Position numbers and translations under genes: made by a program
Part shown: piece after piece, positions 35,740 through 43,130 of the stretch
Position numbering within the stretch: the first letter of the stretch is position 1
Layout of the letters: each line of letters begins with the position of its first letter
The notes under the pieces: model-generated
What the model saw: only the letters and a program-made list of their open reading frames with translations
Database searches by the model: none
What the model was told of the DNA's origin: nothing
NCBI GenBank assembly: GCA_026708185.1
Contig: JAPOVK010000028.1
Location: 1-59,645 of the forward strand
Direction: 5' to 3'
DNA: 59,645 bases
Source of the DNA: Gammaproteobacteria bacterium
GTDB taxonomy: Bacteria; Pseudomonadota; Gammaproteobacteria; Pseudomonadales; Azotimanducaceae

Positions 35740-37365
35740 ATGTTCCGCTCGATTCTACTTTGCGCCCACCGCGGACAGCACGCATCCCTCGGCCCCCGGC
35801 TGACGGCCGCGTTGACGGCAGGGCTGATTGTCGTGAACGCCAACGCCCTACCGGACCACGGGACGAATCAAGCCGATCAACCGAGGGACCGGGTTACGCA
35901 GACCTTGAGAACCGCCCGCGAACGGGTCCTGACACGCATCACCGACCTTGCGGAACCTGCCGAGCGGGCGGACGCGTGGGGTGGTCTCGGCATGCTCTAC
36001 CACGCGCAGAACAGGCTCGGCGAGGCCGCCGAGCACTATCGGCGCGCGCTCGACGAAGCCGAGACCATCCACTGGCACTACCTACTCTCCGTGGTATTGA
36101 CGGACCAGGGTGACGTCGCCGGCGCGGCGGCGGGTTTCCGTCGCGCGCTGGAACTGGCGGAGGGTCGCCACATGCTGGCCTCGTACAGGCTCGGCCTCGC
36201 ATTGTTGGCCGATGGGCAGCACGAAGCTGCGGCGGCGGCTTTGCGCGGTGCGCTGGGCGAAGCCCCGGAAGCCGCGGCGGTGCTGACCGCACTCGGCGAC
36301 GCGGAACTCGGCGCTGGCAATCTAGACGCCGCCCGGGAGGTTCTGGAACAGGCTGCGCGACTCGCGCCCGGGGCCGGTCGCATCGCCTACAAGCTGGCCC
36401 TCGTCTACCGCCAACTCGGTGACATCGCGAGGGCCGAGGACTGGCTCGAGCGCCGCAACGACCTCGCGCCCGCGATCGACGACCCCCTGCTCTTGGAGGT
36501 CGTAGCCCTCAACTTGAGCCCCCGGTTCTTCATGGAGGCCGGTACCCGCGCTTGGCAGCGCGGCGAGCGCGACGAAGCCCTGGCAGCCTGGCGTCGCGCC
36601 GCTCAATTGGCACCCGGAGATGCTGAAGTCGGACTCACGCTGGCCCACGGACTCGGTACACTTGGCCACCGGGACGACGCCGACGCCGAGATCCACCGCG
36701 TACTCTCGTTGCACCCAGCCTCGGCTCGGGGCTGGTACCTGCTCGCCTGGAACGCCCGCGACAACAACCACGATGCGGCTCGGGAAGCCGTGGAACGGTC
36801 CCTGGGGCTCGCCGAGGACGAGACCGCCAGGGCACTCTCCGCGGCGCTTTGGATGCGCCAAGCCCATTTCAGGGCCGCCGCCGATGACTACCAAGGCCTC
36901 ATAGACCGGCGGCCTGAGAATGCCTATTACCGGTATTGGCTGGCCATGGCCTACCTCGGCGCAGCATCCTGCGAAGCGGCGCGCCCCGTCATGGCCGAGG
37001 CCTTGCGCCTGCAGCCGACCTGGGGTCAGGCGCACGTCGCGCTCACCCGCGCCGATGCACTGTGCGGCGACGAGGCCGTGCGGCAGGCCGCCGTCGGCAA
37101 GGCGCGCCGGCTTGTCGACCTGGAGGACGTTGCGGACACGCGGATCACCCTCGCTTTGGCGCTCGCGGCCGTAGGTCGTACCGACGATGCGCGCGCGATC
37201 GTCGCGTCCCACCAGGTCAATCCGGACGCCGCGATGCTCGAGGCCGCGATTGCCGAGCATGGGCAGGCGGCGATCGACCGGCTCGTCCGGCCGTTCGCCG
37301 AGGACTCGCCATGGTGGCTCCCAGCGGAGCTTTCGCCGGGACACGGTGAGCCGTCGGTCGATTGA
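35740..37365 (+). CDS. Exported TPR-repeat protein
   Basis: The 541-residue protein has a hydrophobic N-terminal segment (about residues 20-37, LTAALTAGLIVVNANA) that reads as a signal peptide, then about 11-12 tetratricopeptide repeats through most of its length (for example AWGGLGMLYHAQNRLGEAAEHYRRAL and ALGDAELGAGNLDAAREVLEQAARL). TPR arrays mediate protein contacts; no catalytic domain is seen. It would act in the periplasm or at the membrane. The ATG at 35740 is chosen because the signal peptide follows. An upstream in-frame ATG at 35707 overlaps the divergent methyltransferase start. Confidence 0.8.
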   Translation: MFRSILLCAHRGQHASLGPRLTAALTAGLIVVNANALPDHGTNQADQPRDRVTQTLRTARERVLTRITDLAEPAERADAWGGLGMLYHAQNRLGEAAEHYRRALDEAETIHWHYLLSVVLTDQGDVAGAAAGFRRALELAEGRHMLASYRLGLALLADGQHEAAAAALRGALGEAPEAAAVLTALGDAELGAGNLDAAREVLEQAARLAPGAGRIAYKLALVYRQLGDIARAEDWLERRNDLAPAIDDPLLLEVVALNLSPRFFMEAGTRAWQRGERDEALAAWRRAAQLAPGDAEVGLTLAHGLGTLGHRDDADAEIHRVLSLHPASARGWYLLAWNARDNNHDAAREAVERSLGLAEDETARALSAALWMRQAHFRAAADDYQGLIDRRPENAYYRYWLAMAYLGAASCEAARPVMAEALRLQPTWGQAHVALTRADALCGDEAVRQAAVGKARRLVDLEDVADTRITLALALAAVGRTDDARAIVASHQVNPDAAMLEAAIAEHGQAAIDRLVRPFAEDSPWWLPAELSPGHGEPSVD

Positions 37366-37424
37366 CCTTGCCGGCGGTCCATCGCCTGCCGACACGATGT
37401 TGGGTGCAAGGTGCGCGGGCCTTC

Positions 37425-37820
37425 CATGGAACAAACACCAGAGGGAGCCCAGCGACCGTCGGTGGTTGTTCCATGGATGGTCGGCGTGGCCTTGGGCCGG
37501 AGGCGAAGCCGGTGCCGAGCGAACGCGAGGTACCGGACACGGCTATGGGGCGCTCGCATGAAACAAATGCCAGAGCGAGCGCAGCGAGCGGCGGCGGTTG
37601 TTTCATGCGGGGTCGGAGTGGCCTTGGGCCGGAGCCGAAGCCGGTGCCGAGCGGACGCGAGGTACCGGACACGGCTATGGGGCGCTTCCATGCAACAAGC
37701 ACCAAAGGGAGCGTAGCGACCGTCGGTGGTTGTTGCATGGGAGGTCGGCGTGGCCTTGGGCCGAAGGCGGAGTAAGCGCACAGCGGAGCGAAGCGCAGGG
37801 CCAGCCGTGGGGCGCTCTGG
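37425..37820 (+). repeat. Family 2 tandem array: three 132-bp units with covarying hairpins
   Basis: Three units begin at 37425, 37557 and 37689, exactly 132 bp apart. Each starts with a 51-bp hairpin (37425-37475, 37557-37607, 37689-37739) followed by an 81-bp spacer with GTGGCCTTGGGCC and, in the first two, CGAGGTACCGGACACGGC. The base after CATG differs in each unit (G, A, C) and its partner changes to match (C, T, G), keeping the stem paired. The third spacer diverges. This fills most of the 562-bp gap between the TPR and efflux genes. The rest (37821-37927) shows no feature beyond a possible TACTCT -10 near 37911. Confidence 0.95.
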
Positions 37821-37927
37821 CCCGCACCGGATCCACCTCGCGCCGATGCGGGCGAGCGCGTCCAGCACCAACCGCCGCGTCCGTTCTCGTAGCTCCGTTA
37901 GGCGATTTCGACTACTCTAACGGGCTG

Positions 37928-39940
37928 ATGTCACTCAACTTCCACCAACGCGGCGCTTGCGGCGTACTGATGGTCGTTTTGGCCGTGCCCGCCGGGGCTG
38001 GCGGCACGTCCGGCGCGGTGGTCTTCGGCAGTTGGATCGCGTCCCACTACGCCGATGCGGCGTGTGAAACGGTCAGCGCCCGCCTGGAAATCGCGTGCTC
38101 GGTCCGTGCGGTGACCGTCGACGGCCGGCGCTACCACCGGGCCGCTTCCGCGGACATGGACGAAGTGGCAGCGCGTGCGTTGGGCGTTCGCGCTCGGGCG
38201 AACGGGTTCTCGGCTTGGTTCTTGGCTTCGCAATCCGCGCGAGCGATGGGGCCCGAGCCGGGTGGCGGCGTCGTCTCGCCGATGCAGATGGCCAGGATCA
38301 CCCAGCCCGAGCCCCTAACAACCGTCGCGCACGCCCCTGCGATCACCATATCGTCTCCACTAGGATCGGGCGATTCGCGCTTGCATAGCCAAGTCGTCCA
38401 GTTGCGCGGCAAGTCCGCCGAAGACCGCCAAGCAAATCCTGAGCCGGTCGAAGGCGAGGTGCCGGACACGGCAATGGAACGCTCGCCTCCGTTGGAGTGG
38501 TGGCGCGCCTTCCGGGATCCCGTCCTCGATCAGGTCGTTGACGCCGCGCTTGCGTCCAGTCTGGACCTCGCGCAGGCCGTGGCCCGCGTGGCCCAGGCCA
38601 GGGCAAGGGCGAGAGTCGCCGGGGCCTCGCAACTGCCGATGGCGCAGGCCGCGCTCGGCGCGACCACCTTCGATGCGCCAACGAACGCGGGCATCGGCGC
38701 GCAACTGGACGAACTGGGGCTCGGTGCCGAACTCTATGACTCGTTCGGTGTCCGCCTGCCGGACCGCATCGGGCTCAGCACCTACACCCTTGGCGCGGAT
38801 TTCGCGTACGAGGCGGATTTCTGGGGCCGCAACCGCAACGCCGCGTTGTCCGCCGGCGCCCAGCGTCTCGCCTCCGAAGCGGACTACCGCGCGGCGCGCA
38901 TCGGAGTCATCTCAGAAACGGTGGCCACCTACCTGGAAGTCGTCGACCTCCGGGGTCAGCGGGCATTCGCCGGACAGATCGCCGACGTCCTCGACGAACA
39001 GGCGGCACTCACCCGGGAACGCTACGACGCGGGCCTGGCCGACATCCGGGAGCTTTACGCGGTCGAGCGTACGGCCGTCGACGCCCAAGCCAATCTTCCG
39101 CGGATCGACGCGGGGCGCGCCGAGACGGAGGCACGGCTCTGGGTGCTGCTGGGTGGCTACAGCGCCGATCTTGACGACTTGGTGCCCGAGACGCTGACGC
39201 CCATCACGCCACTGCAGCATGTCCCGTCGGGCATCCCCGCCGACCTGCTCGTGCAGCGGCCCGACGTCAATGCGGCTCGACAGCGTGTGGAGGCGGCCCG
39301 GTACGCGCTCGGCGCACGCCGCGCGGCGTTGCTGCCGTCGCTGTCGCTGTCCGGGTCTATCGGCCTTGAGAGCAGCAGCTCGGGCGACTGGTTCGATCCG
39401 GACCAGTGGTACCGCAACCTGAGCGCGAACCTGCTGGCGCCGGTTTTTCAGGGTGGCCGGCTGCGCGGCAACGTCGCCCTCGCCGAAGCCCAACTCGACG
39501 AGGCCGTGGCGTCATACGGTCGGTCCGTGGTGACCGCCGTGAACGAGGTCGACGCGGCGCTCACGGCGTTGCGGGCGAATCGGCATCGCGTGTCCCTGTT
39601 GACCGGATTCGCGGGCGAAGCGGCTGCCGAGGAGGCACTGCAGGATCGGCGCTACCGCTCGGGCGTGGGCGACTACAGCACTCTCCTCGCCGCCTCGCAC
39701 CACCTGCTGGGTGCGAAGTCCACCCTCGCCCGTGGGGAACGCGATTTGGGCCTCGCGCGCTTGGCGTTGCACCGAGCACTCGGCGGTGGCTGGACCGCCC
39801 CCGACGATCCTGTATCCCTCAATCAGCGTTTGCCGCGTGACCGGCCCAGCCCCAAGGGATTCAGGGCAAGACTTAAGGATTTCTGGACCAAGCATGTCAC
39901 GGGCACGACGCAAGAAGGCGTGCCCACCATCACCGAGTAG
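37928..39940 (+). CDS. Outer-membrane efflux factor (TolC/NodT-like) with extra N-terminal region
   Basis: The 670-residue protein has two outer-membrane efflux protein repeats in its C-terminal 480 residues. These start at LEWWRAFRDPVLDQVVDAAL near 188 and include FAYEADFWGRNRNA, QRPDVNAARQRVEAARYALGARRAALLPSLSLSGS and AVTAVNEVDAAL-type helices. This is the NodT branch of RND/ABC outer-membrane factors. The first 185 residues are unusual. They hold a signal-like hydrophobic segment, then a region of about 70 residues (VVFGSWIASHYADAACETVS onward) whose pattern recalls a SPOR domain. A short stretch GEVPDTAMERS is encoded by DNA resembling the family 2 spacer. No periplasmic adaptor or pump is adjacent. 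Confidence 0.85.
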   Translation: MSLNFHQRGACGVLMVVLAVPAGAGGTSGAVVFGSWIASHYADAACETVSARLEIACSVRAVTVDGRRYHRAASADMDEVAARALGVRARANGFSAWFLASQSARAMGPEPGGGVVSPMQMARITQPEPLTTVAHAPAITISSPLGSGDSRLHSQVVQLRGKSAEDRQANPEPVEGEVPDTAMERSPPLEWWRAFRDPVLDQVVDAALASSLDLAQAVARVAQARARARVAGASQLPMAQAALGATTFDAPTNAGIGAQLDELGLGAELYDSFGVRLPDRIGLSTYTLGADFAYEADFWGRNRNAALSAGAQRLASEADYRAARIGVISETVATYLEVVDLRGQRAFAGQIADVLDEQAALTRERYDAGLADIRELYAVERTAVDAQANLPRIDAGRAETEARLWVLLGGYSADLDDLVPETLTPITPLQHVPSGIPADLLVQRPDVNAARQRVEAARYALGARRAALLPSLSLSGSIGLESSSSGDWFDPDQWYRNLSANLLAPVFQGGRLRGNVALAEAQLDEAVASYGRSVVTAVNEVDAALTALRANRHRVSLLTGFAGEAAAEEALQDRRYRSGVGDYSTLLAASHHLLGAKSTLARGERDLGLARLALHRALGGGWTAPDDPVSLNQRLPRDRPSPKGFRARLKDFWTKHVTGTTQEGVPTITE

Positions 39941-40014
39941 CCGCCATGGGCAATAGGCCAGCGGTTCTTAGCGCCCTTTGGGCCAATCTCTGACCGTTCA
40001 ACCCGCCCGCCATG

Positions 40015-40039
40015 GGTTGCGGGCGAGGACGCCCGCACC
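40015..40039. repeat. GC-rich hairpin between convergent genes
   Basis: GGT-T-GCGGGC-GAGGAC-GCCCGC-ACC forms a 9-bp stem with one bulge in the 196-bp gap between the convergent efflux factor and SDR genes. There is no T-run, so it is not a classic intrinsic terminator, but it may end either transcript or be another dispersed repeat. Confidence 0.5.
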
Positions 40040-40136
40040 GCCGTTGTGGCGAGCGCCGGACCGAAGGGCTCGACATCGCCCCAACCCGTTGCGCAGATGC
40101 CGTCGTGCGTCCAGCGGCGACTGCCGCCGGATCTGA

Positions 40137-41021
40137 TCAAGCCCGGCGTCGCCGAGCCAACGGATCGAAGGCGTTCGCCGCACCCATGTCAACGACCTTC
40201 CCCACCTCGTCCGTGAGATCGTCGTAGTTCGCGTCGAGTCCGAGCGAGACCCCATCGTTGGTGAACGTCTGCGAGCGCGAGAAACGTCCGCCGGACGCAT
40301 GGATGGTGTGCGCCGATGGCGCGTCCTCGCTGCACATGTAGAGCACGGCCGGGGTGACGAGCGCCGGGCTCATCTGCGGCGGCGGATTGGACATGTCGAT
40401 CGTCGAGCCGGGCACGCTCGCCGTCATCCGCGTCGCCGCGCCCGGGGCCAAACAGTTCACCCGCACGTTGTGCGCCGCGCCCTCGATGGCCAGGACGTTC
40501 ATGAGGCCCAACATGGCCATCTTCGCAGCGCCGTAGTTCGCCTGCCCGAAGTTGCCGAAAATGCCCGACGTGGAACTGGTGAACACCACCCGGCCCCAGT
40601 TCTTCTCATACATCACCGGCCACGCGAAACGGGTGACATAGGCGGTGCCTCGCAGGTGCACGTCGATGACGAGGTCAAACTCGTCCAAGGTCATGTTCTT
40701 GAACGACTTATCGCGCAAGATGCCAGCGTTGTTCACGACGATGTCGATGGTCCCGAAGGCGCTCAGGGCATCGTCGACAATGCTCTTCGCACCGGCCCTG
40801 TCGGCAACGGACGCCTTGTTGGCGACCGCCTGGCCGCCGGCGGCCTTGATTTCCTCGACCACGGCGTCGGCGGCGTCGGACTGGCCGGCACCGTGCACGG
40901 ACCCGCCGAGATCGTTGACCACGACCTTGGCGCCGCGCTCGGCAAATGCGAGTGCGTGGCTCCGGCCCAGACCGTTGCCGGCGCCGGTCACGATGACCAC
41001 CTTGCCTTCGAATTCACTCAT
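40137..41021 (-). CDS. Short-chain dehydrogenase, HSD17B4/multifunctional-enzyme-2 type
   Basis: The 294-residue SDR has the cofactor motif TGAGNGLGRSHALAFAERGAKVVVNDLGG, NNAG at the NNAGILRDKSF segment, and the active site with Ser (FTSSTSG) and YGAAK. The long early insert (SVHGAGQSDAADAVVEEIKAAGG) and the C-terminal extension match the (3R)-hydroxyacyl-CoA dehydrogenase part of peroxisomal multifunctional enzyme 2. Here it is a stand-alone domain without hydratase or SCP2 parts. It is divergent from the Baeyer-Villiger monooxygenase across 171 bp, so both probably belong to one lipid, steroid or ketone catabolic route. Confidence 0.9.
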   Translation of the reverse strand: MSEFEGKVVIVTGAGNGLGRSHALAFAERGAKVVVNDLGGSVHGAGQSDAADAVVEEIKAAGGQAVANKASVADRAGAKSIVDDALSAFGTIDIVVNNAGILRDKSFKNMTLDEFDLVIDVHLRGTAYVTRFAWPVMYEKNWGRVVFTSSTSGIFGNFGQANYGAAKMAMLGLMNVLAIEGAAHNVRVNCLAPGAATRMTASVPGSTIDMSNPPPQMSPALVTPAVLYMCSEDAPSAHTIHASGGRFSRSQTFTNDGVSLGLDANYDDLTDEVGKVVDMGAANAFDPLARRRRA

Positions 41022-41192
41022 TGAGATTTCCCACGATGTTGTAAGCGAGTGGAAGCACCCGTTGGGCGCGTTGCAGCGCGGTATTTGAAACCATGAGTGG
41101 CCCGCAATACAACCGCGCAACGATACGGAATCTTCGCGGGCACGGTGGCTTGCGATAGGATCGGCGCGTTCAAGGGGCAACCGGGCAAAAGC

Positions 41193-43103
41193 ATGCAGGA
41201 TTCGCACAAGCTGATCGAGGCGGATGACACGGCCATCGAGGCCGCGCTCGCGGAAGCCCACGTACCGTCTCTCATCAACGCGCTGGTGCACTTGACGGGC
41301 GATGTGTCGCTCATCCGCGGCAGCGCCCGCCCGGTAAGCGAACTGTTCGGCGATCCCCAAGGCGGGATTTCCGAGGGCGACCAGACGGCGATCCGGGCCC
41401 GCGCCCTCGAGGCGCTCGCCGCCTACCGGGATGCGGGCTGTCCAGCCCTCCCGGCGCCGCCGATGGCACTCGTCAAGGAAATGGTCGACTTCATCGTCGG
41501 CCGCGAACTCGACGCGAGCTACGGGGACTTCCTCATGTCCGAGCTCAAGGTGTTCGACGAAGACCCGTACCGCGTGCCCTTCGACGACGTGCCCGAGGAT
41601 CTTCGCCGCGACTTCCAGGTCGTCGTGGTCGGCGCAGGCATGTCGGGCATCCTCACGGCGATCAAGCTCAAGCAGGCCGGCATCTCCTATACCGTCGTCG
41701 ACAAGAACGCCAATGTCGGTGGCACCTGGTTCGAGAACCGCTATCCGGGCTGTCGCGTGGACAGCCCGAACCACACCTATTCGTACTCCTTCGCTCCCAA
41801 CGACTGGCCGCAGCACTTCTCGCGCCAAAATGTCCTGCTCGGCTACTTCGACCGCATCGCCACCGACTTCGGAATACGCGACAACATCCGTCTGTCCACC
41901 GAAGTGATCGAGGCGCGCTACCAAGACCGCAAATGGCACGTCAAGGTCCACGGAGAGAACGGCGAGGACACCATCGTCGCGAATGCCATCGTCACCGCGG
42001 TCGGCCAACTGAACCGGCCGAAACTCCCCGACATCGAGGGTCTCGGCAGCTTCCAGGGACCGGCATTCCACACCGCTCAGTGGGAATCCGAGCACGACCT
42101 CGAAGGCAAGCGCATTGTCGTGATCGGCACCGGGGCGAGCGCCTTCCAGACGGTCCCCGAGATCGCCCAGGTCGCCGAGCGCGTCACCGTTTTCCAGCGC
42201 ACACCGCCATGGGTCGCGCCAAGGCCGGAGTACCACGACGCCATCAGCGACGGTAAGCACTGGCTCCTCAACCACGTCCCGTTCTACGCCAAGTGGTTCC
42301 GGTTCTGGATGTTCTGGACCACCGGTGAGGGCCTTCTGTCCATGGTCAAGCGCGATCCGGCGTGGAACGAGACCGGCCGGTCAATCAGCGAGGCCAACGA
42401 TCAGTTGCGGGCGATGCTGACCGCCAACGTCGAACGCATGGTGGGCGACGATCCGGACCTGTTCGCGAAGTGCGTACCCGCCTATCCGCCAGCGGGCAAG
42501 CGCATGCTGGTGGACAACGGGCACTGGTTCCGCGCGCTCAAGCGCGACAACGTCGAACTCGTGACCGACCCGATCGCACGCATCCTGCCGGACGGCGTGC
42601 TGACCGAGTCCGGACGCCGAGTCGACGCGGACATCCTTGTCTACGGCACGGGCTTCCATGCGAGCCGGATCCTCTTCCCGATGAAGATCTACGGCAAGGA
42701 CGGCGTAGAACTGCGCGAACGCTGGGGAGCCGATCCGCGCGCCTATCTTGGCGTCGTCATGCCCGGATATCCGAATCTGTTCTGCTGCTACGGGCCGAAC
42801 ACGAACATCGTCGTCAACGGCAGCATCATTTTCTTCTCGGAATGCGAAGTCCGCTACATCATGGGGTGCCTGAAGCTGCTGATCGCGAACGGCAGAGCCG
42901 AGATGAACTGCCGCCAAGACGTGCACGACGCCTACAACGAGAAGATCGACGCTGGCAATCTCGACATGGCCTGGGGTTCACGGAACGTCAGTAGCTGGTA
43001 CAAGAACGAGAACGGCCGGGTGACGCAGAACTGGCCATTCACGTTGCTGGAGTTCTGGCAGCAGACGCGAGCCCCGGAGCCCGGCGACTACGAGTTCGCC
43101 TGA
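41193..43103 (+). CDS. Baeyer-Villiger flavin monooxygenase, HAPMO-like
   Basis: This is a NADPH/FAD class B monooxygenase of 636 residues. A helical N-terminal extension of about 140 residues precedes the FAD motif GAGMSG (147-152). The Baeyer-Villiger fingerprint F-x-G-x3-H-x3-W lies at 287-297 (FQGPAFHTAQW), with Glu298 where the consensus has Pro or Asp. The NADPH motif GTGASA is at 312-317. Size and the extension match 4-hydroxyacetophenone monooxygenase. The ATG at 41193 is taken from the start of the extension; an open frame 96 bp longer lacks homology. It faces the SDR gene and is followed 27 bp on by the metallopeptidase-like gene. Confidence 0.9.
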   Translation: MQDSHKLIEADDTAIEAALAEAHVPSLINALVHLTGDVSLIRGSARPVSELFGDPQGGISEGDQTAIRARALEALAAYRDAGCPALPAPPMALVKEMVDFIVGRELDASYGDFLMSELKVFDEDPYRVPFDDVPEDLRRDFQVVVVGAGMSGILTAIKLKQAGISYTVVDKNANVGGTWFENRYPGCRVDSPNHTYSYSFAPNDWPQHFSRQNVLLGYFDRIATDFGIRDNIRLSTEVIEARYQDRKWHVKVHGENGEDTIVANAIVTAVGQLNRPKLPDIEGLGSFQGPAFHTAQWESEHDLEGKRIVVIGTGASAFQTVPEIAQVAERVTVFQRTPPWVAPRPEYHDAISDGKHWLLNHVPFYAKWFRFWMFWTTGEGLLSMVKRDPAWNETGRSISEANDQLRAMLTANVERMVGDDPDLFAKCVPAYPPAGKRMLVDNGHWFRALKRDNVELVTDPIARILPDGVLTESGRRVDADILVYGTGFHASRILFPMKIYGKDGVELRERWGADPRAYLGVVMPGYPNLFCCYGPNTNIVVNGSIIFFSECEVRYIMGCLKLLIANGRAEMNCRQDVHDAYNEKIDAGNLDMAWGSRNVSSWYKNENGRVTQNWPFTLLEFWQQTRAPEPGDYEFA

Positions 43104-43130
43104 CGCCCCGCTTGGCAGGGCATAAAGACC

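Noticed and set aside
37411-37716. Open frame encoding tandem 44-residue repeats between the TPR and efflux genes
   Set aside because: It coincides with the 132-bp array. Variation between units preserves base pairing, not the amino acids, and no ribosome binding site is seen.
40137-42275. 712-residue minus-strand frame joining the SDR to sequence antisense to the monooxygenase
   Set aside because: Only the last 294 codons match SDR. The rest is the shadow of the monooxygenase gene, and the SDR has its own ATG at 41021.
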